NCBI RefSeq assembly: GCF_900659615.1
Contig: NZ_CAACUY010000047.1
Coordinates: forward strand, 1 to 52,303
Source of the DNA: Actinomadura fibrosa
GTDB lineage: Bacteria; Actinomycetota; Actinomycetes; Streptosporangiales; Streptosporangiaceae
Reading direction: 5' to 3'
Length of the DNA stretch: 52,303 nucleotides
Shown: one piece after another, positions 31,494-40,587 of the stretch
How positions within the stretch are numbered: the stretch's first letter is position 1
Layout: the number at the start of each line of letters is the position of its first letter
The notes under the pieces: model-generated
What the model saw: only the letters and a program-made list of their open reading frames with translations
Database searches by the model: none
Told to the model about the DNA's origin: nothing
Translations under genes and position numbers: made by a program

Positions 31494-32462
31494 ATGGCGA
31501 TCAACGCAATCGGCGGCCCCGGCCCCGGCCACGCCGCGCATCTGCGCGTCGAGGCGAAGACCGTGGTGGCCGCCGATGTCGTGGCGTTGACGCTGGCGCG
31601 TCCGGACGGCGGCCGCCTGCCGGACTGGACGCCGGGCGCGCACATCGACCTGGTCCTGCCGAACGGCCTGACCCGCCAGTACTCGCTGTGCGGCGACCGG
31701 TGGGACGCGCACACCTACCGGATCGGTGTGCTCCGGGAGCCGGACGGCCGCGGCGGATCGGCGTTCGTCCACGACGAACTGCGCGAAGGGGACCTGGTCG
31801 GGATCGGCGGACCCCGCAACAACTTCCGGCTCGCGCCCGCCGACCGCTACCTGTTCATCGCGGGCGGCATCGGGATCACACCGCTGCTGCCGATGATCGT
31901 CCAGGCGGACCTGCTGGGCATCGAGTGGCGCCTGCTGTACGGCGGCCGCACCCGCGCATCGATGGCCTTCCTGGACGAGCTCGAACCCCACGGCGACAAG
32001 GTCACCATCGCCCCCCAGGACGAGCACGGCCTGCTCGACCTCGCCGCCTGGCTGCCCGCCCCCTCGTCCGGCACCAAGGTCTACTGCTGCGGACCCGCCG
32101 GACTGCTGGACGCGGTGGAACGCCACTGCGCAGACTGGCCGCCCGGCCGCCTACGCACCGAACGGTTCGTCGCGTCCCGCGACAACGGAACGACCGACGC
32201 CTTCGAGGTGGAGCTGCGCCGCTCCGGCCGCACGCTGACGGTCCACCGGAACCAGTCACTCCTCCAAGCACTGGGCGAGGCCGGCGTGGCGGTGCTGTCG
32301 TCCTGCCGCCAGGGACTCTGCGGCACGTGCGAGACGACCGTCATCGAAGGGGTGCCCGACCACCGCGACGCACTCCTCGACGACGCCGAACGCGCGGCGG
32401 GGGACTGCATGCTCGTGTGCGTCTCCCGCGCTCACAGCCGCCGCCTCGTCCTGGACCTGTGA
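31494..32462 (+). CDS. PDR/VanB-type flavin reductase with C-terminal 2Fe-2S ferredoxin
   Basis: 322 residues, GGAGGGCCC before the ATG. Flavin domain with the isoalloxazine motif RQYSLCGD (61-68), NAD(P) domain with FIAGGIGITPLLPMI (121-135) and KVYCCGPAGLLDAV, then a plant-type ferredoxin domain with Cys271, Cys276, Cys279 and Cys309 (CX4CX2C...C) as ligands. It passes electrons from NAD(P)H to a terminal oxygenase. The P450 encoded 17 bp downstream is the obvious partner, giving a self-sufficient two-component system like those for aromatic O-demethylation, but with the ferredoxin at the C terminus. Confidence 0.92.
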   Translation: MAINAIGGPGPGHAAHLRVEAKTVVAADVVALTLARPDGGRLPDWTPGAHIDLVLPNGLTRQYSLCGDRWDAHTYRIGVLREPDGRGGSAFVHDELREGDLVGIGGPRNNFRLAPADRYLFIAGGIGITPLLPMIVQADLLGIEWRLLYGGRTRASMAFLDELEPHGDKVTIAPQDEHGLLDLAAWLPAPSSGTKVYCCGPAGLLDAVERHCADWPPGRLRTERFVASRDNGTTDAFEVELRRSGRTLTVHRNQSLLQALGEAGVAVLSSCRQGLCGTCETTVIEGVPDHRDALLDDAERAAGDCMLVCVSRAHSRRLVLDL

Positions 32463-32479
32463 CCGTGAGAAGCCTCCCC

Positions 32480-33655
32480 ATGACCGTCACCTCCGCGGAT
32501 CCGTTCGCCGCTGAGGTGCTCCGCGACCCACTCCCACTCCAGGCCGAGCTCCGCGACGCCGGACCGGTCGTCTACCTGAGCCGCTATGACGTCTACGCGC
32601 TGGCCCGTTACGAACAGGTGCACGCCGCGCTGACCGACTGGCAGTCGTTCCAGTCCGGAGCCGGTGTGGGACTGGCCAACTTCCGCCACGAGAAGCCATG
32701 GCGGCCACCGAGCCTGCTGCTGGAGGCCGACCCGCCCCGGCACGACGCGCCCCGCGCCGTCCTGACCAAGATCCTCGGCCCGCGCGCCCTGCGCCGCCTG
32801 CGCGACCCCTGGGCCGCCGCAGCCGACGACCTGGTCGACCGCGTCCTCACGAACACAGAGTTCGACGCGGTCACCGCGCTCTCGCAAGCCTTCCCGCTAC
32901 GGGTCTTCCCCGATGCCGTCGGGCTGGAAAAGGAGGGCCGCCACCACCTGCTGCCGTACGGCGACCACGCCTTCAACGCCTTCGGCCCGCACAACGACCT
33001 GGTCGCCAAGGGCGAACCCCGGCTGGCCGAGGTCGCCGGCTGGGTCAACGCCCAATGCGCCCGCGAAAGGCTCACCCCCGATGGGTTCGGCGCGCAGATC
33101 TGGGCCGCCGCCGACCGCGGCGACATCACCCACGAGCAGGCCCCGCTGATCGTCCGGTCGCTGCTGACGGCCGGGGTCGACACCACCGTGCACGCCCTCG
33201 GCGCCGTCCTCTACGCGCTCGCCACCCACCCCGACCAGTGGAAACGCCTCCGCGACGACCCGAGCTTGGCGCGGGTGGCGTTCGACGAGGCGGTGCGCTG
33301 GGAATCGCCCGTCCAGACCTTCTTCCGCACCGCCACCGGCGACATCGACATCGCCGGGACGACCATCCCCGACGGCAAGAAGATCCTCATGTTCCTGGGC
33401 GCCGCCAACCGCGACCCGCGCCGCTGGCACGACCCCGACGCGTTCGACCTGTCCCGCGACCCGTCCGCGCATGTCGGCTTCGGGATGGGCCTGCACCAGT
33501 GCGTCGGCCAGCACGTCGCCCGCCTGGAGGCCGAATCCCTCCTGACCGCCCTGGCCCGCCGCGTCGAGCACCTGGAGCTGGCCGGGACCCCGATCCGACA
33601 CCTGAACAACACCCTGCGAGCCTGGCAGTCGCTCCCCGTACGCGTCCGCACGTGA
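32480..33655 (+). CDS. Cytochrome P450
   Basis: 391 residues from the ATG at 32480 (GTG 32465 is an alternative start). I-helix AGVDTT (231-236), K-helix ExxR at Glu270-Arg273 (FDEAVRWESP), heme loop FGMGLHQCVGQ with Cys341. The end HLNNTLRAWQSLPVRV resembles P450s that oxidise or O-demethylate small aromatic acids and phenols (CYP199/CYP255-like). The upstream PDR-type reductase supports this. Substrate unproven. The unit follows the AraC gene on the same strand. Confidence 0.93.
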   Translation: MTVTSADPFAAEVLRDPLPLQAELRDAGPVVYLSRYDVYALARYEQVHAALTDWQSFQSGAGVGLANFRHEKPWRPPSLLLEADPPRHDAPRAVLTKILGPRALRRLRDPWAAAADDLVDRVLTNTEFDAVTALSQAFPLRVFPDAVGLEKEGRHHLLPYGDHAFNAFGPHNDLVAKGEPRLAEVAGWVNAQCARERLTPDGFGAQIWAAADRGDITHEQAPLIVRSLLTAGVDTTVHALGAVLYALATHPDQWKRLRDDPSLARVAFDEAVRWESPVQTFFRTATGDIDIAGTTIPDGKKILMFLGAANRDPRRWHDPDAFDLSRDPSAHVGFGMGLHQCVGQHVARLEAESLLTALARRVEHLELAGTPIRHLNNTLRAWQSLPVRVRT

Positions 33656-33683
33656 CCGAGAAGGAACCAGTAGATTCCGGGCC

Positions 33684-34955
33684 GTGGAGCATCATTCGTC
33701 GAGCCCGGGACGGGCTCAGCAGGTCGGCACCGCGGGTGTCATCGGAGCGCTGGGCGGGGCCGCGCTGGCGGCGCGTCGCGGCGGCAGGGCGGCGGTCCTA
33801 GGCGCGGTCGCCGGGGCCGTCGGGCTGGGAGCCGTCGACGCGGTCGCCCGCGCACGGCAGCGTCCCAACGAGATCCCCGCGCTGTGGGCGCGCATCGCGA
33901 GCGGCGCCATGATCGCCGCCCCGCTCGGATGGGCGGCCGAACGGCTCACCGGGGCCGGGCCCCTCGCGGTCGGGACGGGCACCGGCGCGGCCGTCGGAGC
34001 CATGGGACTCCGGCCCCAGAAGGTCGCGCTCGGGCCCGCCGTGGGGGCGGCCATCGGCGGGGCTCTCCGCGGACGTTCGGGGGCGGTCGTCGCCGGCACG
34101 ACCGTGCTGGCCTACCGCACCCTGGCCGCGCTCCTGTTCCGGGACGCACAAGTGACCCTGCTTGCCGAGCGGGTCCGGGCGGAGGACCTCCCGTTCGTCG
34201 TGCCTCGCGAGTCCACGACGCGGTACGTCGGCACCGGCTACGTCCGGGCCCTCGCCGAGACCCTCGGCGGCGACTACACCGAGGACGCCCGGGACGTCGG
34301 CATCGTCGCCTCACTCGACGAACTGCGCGGCCCCGACTTCGATCCGGCGGACGTGGACCCGCAGGTCCGCGAGTTCTACGAGCACACGACGCGGTTCACG
34401 CTCGACATCGTCCCCACGTGGCGGCCGTGGGTCCGGCCCGGCTACCTGCTCTACCGGACGCTCGTCGCCCGCCCCCTCGGCCAGGCCAGCGTCCCCCTGA
34501 ACCAGCGCGAGGCGCAGCGCGGCGTACGGGGACGCATCGACACCATCACCACCAAGGACGGCGCGGAGACCATCCGCGGCTGGATCAGGTCCTTCGCCGA
34601 CACCGACGAGCCGATCTACATCGGCATCTACACGACGTACCGGCGCGAGGGCCGCGGCTACGTGAGCGTCGGATTCCCCCTCCCGCAAGCCAGCTTCACC
34701 GCCACGCTCGCGCCGCGGGCCCGCCCCGGCGGAGGGCTCGTCCTGACCAGCCGAAGCGACGACGACCAGTCCGGCCACTACCTCACCTACATAGACCCGG
34801 AAACCCGCGACCTCACAGCCCTAGCCGTACACGGCTTCGCCGAACAACTAGACGTCTACACCCAAGACGGCGAACTACGCGCCGAACACGCCTTCGCAAT
34901 CTTCGGCATCCCCTTCCTAGTACTCCACTACCGCATGCACAAAAAGCCCCACTAA
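33684..34955 (+). CDS. Unknown membrane-associated protein, 423 aa
   Basis: 423 residues from a GTG at 33684, 28 bp after the P450 stop. Residues ~15-155 are Ala/Gly-rich hydrophobic segments (GTAGVIGALGGAALAARRGG, AAVLGAVAGAVGLGAVDAVA, GPAVGAAIGGALRGRSGAVV), probably several short membrane helices. The soluble C-terminal ~270 residues have RYVGTGYVRALAETLGGDY, TFTATLAPRARPGGG-like strands, and SGHYLTYIDPETRDLTALAV. The last ~150 bp use many A-ending codons unlike the rest. No family recognised. It may be independent of the P450 unit. Confidence 0.7.
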   Translation: MEHHSSSPGRAQQVGTAGVIGALGGAALAARRGGRAAVLGAVAGAVGLGAVDAVARARQRPNEIPALWARIASGAMIAAPLGWAAERLTGAGPLAVGTGTGAAVGAMGLRPQKVALGPAVGAAIGGALRGRSGAVVAGTTVLAYRTLAALLFRDAQVTLLAERVRAEDLPFVVPRESTTRYVGTGYVRALAETLGGDYTEDARDVGIVASLDELRGPDFDPADVDPQVREFYEHTTRFTLDIVPTWRPWVRPGYLLYRTLVARPLGQASVPLNQREAQRGVRGRIDTITTKDGAETIRGWIRSFADTDEPIYIGIYTTYRREGRGYVSVGFPLPQASFTATLAPRARPGGGLVLTSRSDDDQSGHYLTYIDPETRDLTALAVHGFAEQLDVYTQDGELRAEHAFAIFGIPFLVLHYRMHKKPH

Positions 34956-35310
34956 CCCAACCAACCCCCAGGAAGAAACCCCCAGAGAAGTCGCACACAA
35001 CGCCATAACCGAACGCACCGCGTTAACGACCTGAAAGAGGCCGCCTACATCCCCCGCAGGAAGGGCGCCGCAGCTCCACCTGGGATCCGCCCCTGCCGGA
35101 GGTCGGGGCGGACTGCGGTTATCTCGCCAGATTCCGCGGTTCGACTGGCAGGGGACGGCAACCCGCGACCGTCGGATTAGGAAATTGCTCCGAGCGAACA
35201 CGGCCCCGCCGGCGATGTGACCGGCGAGCGACAGGACACCGATCCCGTGGGGGAGCGCCCTGTCACGCAACGACCGGGAACGAGCAGTGCTGGCGAGGTC
35301 GCGCAGCGGC
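34956..35310. other. Intergenic region at left end of genomic island
   Basis: 355 bp without a supportable gene. The first ~60 bp are A/C-rich. At 35160-35180 it holds the copy of the tRNA-Arg segment described separately, with further degenerate similarity on its left side (ggcagg at 35147-35152). Confidence 0.6.
35160..35180. repeat. Attachment-site-like copy of the tRNA-Arg anticodon-to-T-arm segment
   Basis: 21 bp identical to 44049-44069 inside the tRNA-Arg gene and in the same orientation (begins aacccgcgaccg, ends gtcggattag). Identity stops outside this core, apart from a short ggcagg match. It marks the distal end of the 8.9-kb island. Confidence 0.75.
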
Positions 35311-36153
35311 TCAGGTGGAGTGGTTGCCGAGGTCGTTGAGGGTGGCGACGACGGTGGCCCAGGACAGGTTGACGGTGTCGTCGTCGGGTGGGTCGCCGAG
35401 CCGCAGTTCGGCTGCGGGGTGCACCATGTTGCGGTACTCGCGCAGAGCCGTCGCCCAGCTCTTGACGTCATGTTGGATCCATCCGCATCGATGCGCGACA
35501 TCGATCAGATCTGTGAGGCGCCAGTTCGTAATGGGACGCACCCTGCCATCCTTGTCCCGGGGCGCGGCCGGACAGCGGCAAGCCTCCTTGGCGTGCTTCT
35601 TCGTGAACTCCAGCAGGACGCCTTCCATGATGCTGCCCAGAAGGATCACGCTGGCCAGCATCGCGCCGTACTCTCGGCAGGTGCGCGCTTCGTCCAAGCG
35701 GGTGCGCAGCCGCCGGGCAAGCGGTGTGTCGCCGACGATGTCGCCGATCTCCGTCTTCAGGACCGGGGGAGCGGGCGCGGCCGGCGAGCGCAACGTCGGA
35801 TCGCGCTCGACGACGGCGGGCCGGCCGTTCCGGTAGACGACCTGGAGTCCTTCGTAGGCCAGTACCTCGTTCAATTGGGCCGCCACCTGCGGCGCGTCGT
35901 CGCAATCCATGTGCTCAAGGGGGCTGGCGAGCCGGCAGATCACCTTTTCGATGGCGATGGTGTCGCCCCGGCGTTCACGTAGCAGGTCCAGAGTCCAGCC
36001 GAGGCGGCTCTCGCCGTCGTATTCCGGCACGCCCTCCCATTTGGCAGCCGTGAAGAACTTGGGAAGCTGCCAGTACTGGCGGTGATGAGGACCGTTCGTG
36101 TCACAGATCATCTCGCCTATGCGTGTCAGAGTGTTGTCGTCGAGTTCCTGCAT
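35311..36153 (-). CDS. HEPN/Abi-like protein, last gene of helicase operon
   Basis: 280 residues, ATG 7 bp after the helicase stop. N-terminal domain (~1-115): TLTRIGEMICDTNGP, WTLDLLRERRGDTIAIEK, VICRLASPLEHMD, QLNEVLAYEGLQVVYRNGRP, a pattern I associate with N-terminal domains of AbiJ-like abortive-infection proteins. C-terminal helical domain (~145-250): REYGAMLASVILLGSIMEGV, then WATALREYRNMVHPAAEL with Arg238-x6-His245, matching the Rx4-6H motif of HEPN ribonucleases. A toxic RNase effector triggered by the helicase protein is a reasonable hypothesis. The domain calls are by eye and the exact family is uncertain. Confidence 0.65.
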   Translation of the reverse strand: MQELDDNTLTRIGEMICDTNGPHHRQYWQLPKFFTAAKWEGVPEYDGESRLGWTLDLLRERRGDTIAIEKVICRLASPLEHMDCDDAPQVAAQLNEVLAYEGLQVVYRNGRPAVVERDPTLRSPAAPAPPVLKTEIGDIVGDTPLARRLRTRLDEARTCREYGAMLASVILLGSIMEGVLLEFTKKHAKEACRCPAAPRDKDGRVRPITNWRLTDLIDVAHRCGWIQHDVKSWATALREYRNMVHPAAELRLGDPPDDDTVNLSWATVVATLNDLGNHST

Positions 36154-36160
36154 GTGATCC

Positions 36161-39100
36161 TCAGTGCCTCCGGCGTGCGTCGGTGATGGCGGAGTCGATC
36201 GCGTCGACGATCCTCGAGCCGCGACGGTTGAAGCCCAGCACGGCCATGGTCTCGACGAGGACCTGCTCTCGTGTGCGAAGAAGACCGTCGCTCTCGATCC
36301 ATCGCACCAGGCGGACGAGATCCCGGTGCGCGTACTCGGTGATCGGCAGGCCGCTCTGGACGGCGGGGCGGGGCAGCATCTTCGGGTGGGATGCCATGGC
36401 CGGAGTGGGCTCCTGCCTGCGCGCCTCGGTCGAGTGCGGTCCGGTTCGGGGTGGTGCGTCGGCCTCGGCGACCGCCCGGTCGTAGGCGGCTCGTGCTCGT
36501 GTCGTCTCGGTCACCGGATCGCGGAACCAGGCCGTCGACCAGATGCGGTGGAAGCGCCAGCCGAGTCTCTCCAACTGCTGCTGGCGGAGGCGGTCACGGT
36601 CTCGGGCGCCGGGCGCGCTGTGGTAGGAAGCGCCGTCGGCTTCGATGGCCAGCACCATGCGCCCGGGCTGTGCGGGATGCTTGGCGGCGAAGTCGATGCG
36701 GTATCCGGCCACGCCGTACTGCGGGATGACCGGGATGCCGGCAGCGATCAGCCGTTCGTGGACGTCCTGTTCGAATGGGTTGAGATCGGGTGCGTCGGGT
36801 GCGGTGTATCCGAGGCTCTGCCCGCGGGTCTCTGCGAATTCGAGGTAGCGGCACAACATCTTTCCGCCCTCGTTGTGCAGCCGGTCGGGATCGACGTCGT
36901 GCCGCGTGAAGGAACTGACGAGGGTGAGCCGGTGTTTGGCCCGGGTGATCGCGACGTTCACCCGCCGCTCGCCGCCGGGCCGCATGATCGGTCCCCACAG
37001 GTAGCGCATGCGTCCGTCGGCGTGCTTGCCATAGCCGAGAGTGAGGATGATGGCATCGCGCTCGTCGCCCTGAACGCGTTCGAGGTTCTTGACGAAGAAC
37101 GCCTCGTCGCCGTTCTCGGCGAAGAACTCCTCGAGTTCGGGGTGCTCGGCGAGACGCTGCCTGAGCAGCGCGTCCACCCGCTGGGCGTGTCTTGAGCCGA
37201 GCGCTATCACACCGAGGGACTCCTGCGGCCGGGTACGCGCGTGTTCGAGCGCGAGATCGACGACTTCGTGGACCTCGGCGGTCACGGACTGATCCTGTCC
37301 GGCCCCCGGGGTTTGGGAGGCGTGAACGAAACGCAGGCAGTCTTCACCTTGGACGCCTGGGAACGTGGTCAGCGCGCCCTTGTAGAACCAGTGGTTGGAG
37401 AAAGCGATCAGCCGTTCATCGCGGCTGCGGTAGTGCCAGGTCAGCGGGCAGTTCAGCAGCAGCGGCTCAAGGGCGTTGAGGATGGATTCGAATCCTCTGG
37501 CGTACGAGACGATCCCGGCTGGTTGCTCTGCCTCGTCCTCATGGTCGTACCCGGAGACCTGGCTGAAGAAGTTGCTGGGAGGAAGTTGCCGGCCGTCTCC
37601 CGCAACGACCAGTCGGCGGCCCCGCATGATGGACGGGACCGCGTCCGCGGGAATCACCTGGCTGGCCTCGTCGAAGATCACGACGTCGAAGATCTGCTCA
37701 CGCGGCAGTACCTGGCTGGCCATGAGCGGCGACATCGCCCAGCAGGGCTTGAGCGACAGCAGGACCTCGCCGGCCTGCTCGACGAGGGACTTGAGCGGCA
37801 GATGCCGCCGCTGCAGGGCGGCCTGCCGGCGGATGAGCCGGGCTTGCTGCGGTGCCCGGTCCATGCTTTCCCGAAGCCATTCCGCGGTGGCGCGCCGGAC
37901 CCGTTCGCGGTTCGTGCGCTGGTGCTCGCGATCAGAGGCCGCGAAGTGCCGGGCCTCTTGGTCCAACGTGCCGCTCGTCCAGGAGGCCCATCGCCGGTCC
38001 TCGTTCTGGACATGATGCAGGACCGATGAGTACCAGACGAAGTCGAACGACCAGGCGGCGAGGTCGGCATCGGCGCGCCGGCCGGTGACTTCGGCGAGCA
38101 GCGGCTCCAAGCCGAGGCTGTGCAGGCTCGTCCGCAGTTCGTAGAGGGTCGGCAGGTGCCAGAGGACCGGCTGTTCGGCCGCCAATTGGTCGAGTAGGCG
38201 GGTGAGGTCGGAGAGCCGATAGTCGAACAGCGGATGCGTCGGCAGGAACCTCGACAGCTTGTTCAGAGCGGCCACCAGGGCATCCCTGGCCGTCCGAGCG
38301 GTGTCGAGGTCCTGGTAGGCGCGGATCGGCCCGTCCGTGAGCCGACGCCATTCATCGAGCTGCCGCTCCGCGGCCAGCAGGGCGGTGTGCAGATCGTGCC
38401 GTGACCCCGAAGGAGCGATGCGAAGTCGCCGGGCCCGTCGTCGCAGCGACCACCGTTCCCGCCACCCCAGTGCGCTACCGCGTTCCCAGCGAGTACGACG
38501 CGGCCCGGTCGCTGCGATCAGGTGGTCGAGCGGTGCCGTGTACACCTCGGGGAGGAGGTCGCGGCTGGTGGCCCGCACGGCGTCGAGCAGGTCCACCGCC
38601 TGGACCATCGCGGCAGTGGTCGCGCTCAGCCGAAAGCCGAACTCCCGGCTGACGAGCGCGAACTGGGTTGCAGCAGTGGGCAGGACGCGGGTCCGCAGCT
38701 CATTGATGAGCTCTTGGACCTCCTCCACCTGCTGGAAACTGGTGACAACGGCTCCGTACCAGGCGCTGCTCTCCTGGCGCATGGCGAAGCCGCCCAGATC
38801 GGCGTACTGACGCAGCTCGTCGCGTGCTCTTCTCGCCGCATCCTCGCCGAGACCGCGAAGGACACCCTCGGGGAACCGCAGATTCGAACGGGCCTCGGAC
38901 GGTGCCCGGAGCAGGATTCCCTGTGCTTCGAAGGCGGTGACGCTCCAAGGCTGACGCACAGCATGGAGGGCGGCCTCATGGGCGATCAGTGCTGCCCGCT
39001 GCTCAGCCAGCCTGCGGTGTAGTGCGCCGACCTGCGGCGGCGGTGTCCGCCCCGCTCGCTCCAAGGTCGTCCCGAGTTCCGCGGCGATGCGGCGCCGATC

Positions 39101-40147
39101 CTGCGTCCCACCGTGGATGTCCAGCACCAGATCGGCGAGATCGACCCGGCGGAGCCGGTCCAGCACCGCGTCGATGGCGGCCCGCTTCTCCGCCACGAAC
39201 AGCACCTTCTTGCGCTCGGCGACGAGCGTGGCGATGAGGTTCGCGATCGTTTGCGTCTTCCCAGTGCCGGGCGGACCGTGAACGACCACGTTGAGCCCGC
39301 GGCGTACCGCTTGGATCGCCCTGACCTGAGACGAGTCCGCATCGTCGACGGTGAACTCCTCAGCGGGCGGCAGCTGGTCCCCTGAGGGCAGGTCCTCGCC
39401 AGTACGCAACTGGCCGTCCAGGCGGTCCTGCGCCTGTGGATCGCCGGCGATGGCGGCGATGACGTCGTTGCCCGCCAGCAGTTCGGTGGCCCGCTCCAGG
39501 TCACGGACCATGGGAAGTTTGGCGTAGGTGAACGTGCCCAGCACTGCCCATTCGGTGATCCGGAAGCCGGGAACGGAGGAGGCGGTGATCTTCTTGAGCC
39601 GCTCGAACACCGGTGTCGGGTCGAACGTGTCTCCGTCGAGCAGCCCTAGTAGTCCGGCGTCGTCGGCCTGCACCGAGAAGTCGGTCGCGAGCTTGTGAAG
39701 TAGGACCTCGTTGAGTTCTACCTCCTCGTCGAGCACCAGCTCGAAGTCGTCCTGCCGTGCGCGGGTCGGCTTCAGCGTGAGCCCGCGGAGCAGCACTGGA
39801 GCGGCGGGCACGCGGTCCGGCTCTGACCAGCTCGCGATGCCGATCGCCATGTAGGCCGCCGCGATGCCGCGCTCCTCGCTCAGCTCGCGGGCCTTGCGGT
39901 ACAGGGCCCGGACACGCTTGACCGCGTCGTCCTCGTCCGGGAACAGGCGCGACAGCCGGACGGGTTTGGCGGCGAGGAGTCTCTGTACGGCTTCGGGGTC
40001 TCCCTCACCAACATTGATCGTTCCAGCGCCACTGCTCTTGTAGTAGAGCAGCGTGTTCTGGCCGCTGAGGTCGGTCAGATCGGCTTTCCACCCGCGCACA
40101 CAGTCGGCCAGGAGCTGTTCACGTCCGTCCACCGGCGGGGCGTTCAT
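36161..40147 (-). CDS. DUF4011-SF1 helicase-Vsr/DUF559 nuclease-DUF3320 protein
   Basis: 1328 residues from the ATG at 40147, which overlaps the stop of the upstream gene (ATGA). Domains: DUF4011-like start (residues ~20-40, WKADLTDLSGQNTLLYYK); SF1 helicase with Walker A GPPGTGKT (291-298), a long helical insert (~370-790), Walker B FDEASQ (825-830), GDGRQLPPS, HYRSRDERL and RRVNVAITRAKHRL; a PD-(D/E)xK Vsr-like nuclease (~1123-1215) with RIDFAAKHP, LAIEADGASYH, RDRDRLRQ and GWRFHRIWST; and a DUF3320-like end (ITEYAHRDLVRLVRWIESDG). All motor and nuclease motifs look intact. This architecture is associated with antiphage islands (compare the reported single-gene hhe family). Here it is coupled to two further genes. 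Confidence 0.88.
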   Translation of the reverse strand: MNAPPVDGREQLLADCVRGWKADLTDLSGQNTLLYYKSSGAGTINVGEGDPEAVQRLLAAKPVRLSRLFPDEDDAVKRVRALYRKARELSEERGIAAAYMAIGIASWSEPDRVPAAPVLLRGLTLKPTRARQDDFELVLDEEVELNEVLLHKLATDFSVQADDAGLLGLLDGDTFDPTPVFERLKKITASSVPGFRITEWAVLGTFTYAKLPMVRDLERATELLAGNDVIAAIAGDPQAQDRLDGQLRTGEDLPSGDQLPPAEEFTVDDADSSQVRAIQAVRRGLNVVVHGPPGTGKTQTIANLIATLVAERKKVLFVAEKRAAIDAVLDRLRRVDLADLVLDIHGGTQDRRRIAAELGTTLERAGRTPPPQVGALHRRLAEQRAALIAHEAALHAVRQPWSVTAFEAQGILLRAPSEARSNLRFPEGVLRGLGEDAARRARDELRQYADLGGFAMRQESSAWYGAVVTSFQQVEEVQELINELRTRVLPTAATQFALVSREFGFRLSATTAAMVQAVDLLDAVRATSRDLLPEVYTAPLDHLIAATGPRRTRWERGSALGWRERWSLRRRARRLRIAPSGSRHDLHTALLAAERQLDEWRRLTDGPIRAYQDLDTARTARDALVAALNKLSRFLPTHPLFDYRLSDLTRLLDQLAAEQPVLWHLPTLYELRTSLHSLGLEPLLAEVTGRRADADLAAWSFDFVWYSSVLHHVQNEDRRWASWTSGTLDQEARHFAASDREHQRTNRERVRRATAEWLRESMDRAPQQARLIRRQAALQRRHLPLKSLVEQAGEVLLSLKPCWAMSPLMASQVLPREQIFDVVIFDEASQVIPADAVPSIMRGRRLVVAGDGRQLPPSNFFSQVSGYDHEDEAEQPAGIVSYARGFESILNALEPLLLNCPLTWHYRSRDERLIAFSNHWFYKGALTTFPGVQGEDCLRFVHASQTPGAGQDQSVTAEVHEVVDLALEHARTRPQESLGVIALGSRHAQRVDALLRQRLAEHPELEEFFAENGDEAFFVKNLERVQGDERDAIILTLGYGKHADGRMRYLWGPIMRPGGERRVNVAITRAKHRLTLVSSFTRHDVDPDRLHNEGGKMLCRYLEFAETRGQSLGYTAPDAPDLNPFEQDVHERLIAAGIPVIPQYGVAGYRIDFAAKHPAQPGRMVLAIEADGASYHSAPGARDRDRLRQQQLERLGWRFHRIWSTAWFRDPVTETTRARAAYDRAVAEADAPPRTGPHSTEARRQEPTPAMASHPKMLPRPAVQSGLPITEYAHRDLVRLVRWIESDGLLRTREQVLVETMAVLGFNRRGSRIVDAIDSAITDARRRH

Positions 40148-40587
40148 AGGAGAGCCATGATCGTCAGGACGAGCTGGATGGTCATGACCATGCTCACTAC
40201 CGCGATGAGGTAGACCATCAGGCGTTGGTGGGGTTCGAGAACGGCTTGTTCTGTCATCCCCATGCCAGGTGTCTCGCTGTCCGCCGTCCCGCGGTATCGT
40301 GCGGACTTGATCGGCAGCAACTCCAAGAGAGCTCTGTTCTTCATTCTTCTGTGCACGGTCAGAGAGCACGCGTAGAGCCTGCCGTTGGCATGATTCCTAC
40401 ACGGTTCGCCGTGGTTCGTCTGTACGCCGCAATTCGTCGGGCAGTAGCAGAGTTCGTAGACGATCCAGGCTAGCACTGGAATGATCCACAACTGCCAGAT
40501 CTGTGCGAACAGCGCGATCGCAGTCAACACCGCCATCCCGGCCCACCAGGCATTCCTCGTCTGATCCCGTGTCCTCCGCCGAGCCAT
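40144..40587 (-). CDS. Small membrane protein with a Cys/His zinc-binding loop
   Basis: 147 residues, GCAGGAGGTGCGC before the ATG. A long hydrophobic segment (WAGMAVLTAIALFAQIWQLW to Tyr44) is followed by a Cys-rich loop CYCPTNCGVQTNHGEPC and LYACSLTVH. Cys53-x9-Cys63-x10-Cys74-x4-His79 looks like a zinc ribbon, with TxxGxPC as in small phage and host zinc domains. A second C-terminal membrane helix (LMVYLIAVVSMVMTIQLVLT) ends the protein. Its stop overlaps the helicase start, so the two are translationally coupled and probably equimolar. Possible membrane sensor or anchor of the defence operon. Function inferred from context only. Confidence 0.75.
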   Translation of the reverse strand: MARRRTRDQTRNAWWAGMAVLTAIALFAQIWQLWIIPVLAWIVYELCYCPTNCGVQTNHGEPCRNHANGRLYACSLTVHRRMKNRALLELLPIKSARYRGTADSETPGMGMTEQAVLEPHQRLMVYLIAVVSMVMTIQLVLTIMALL

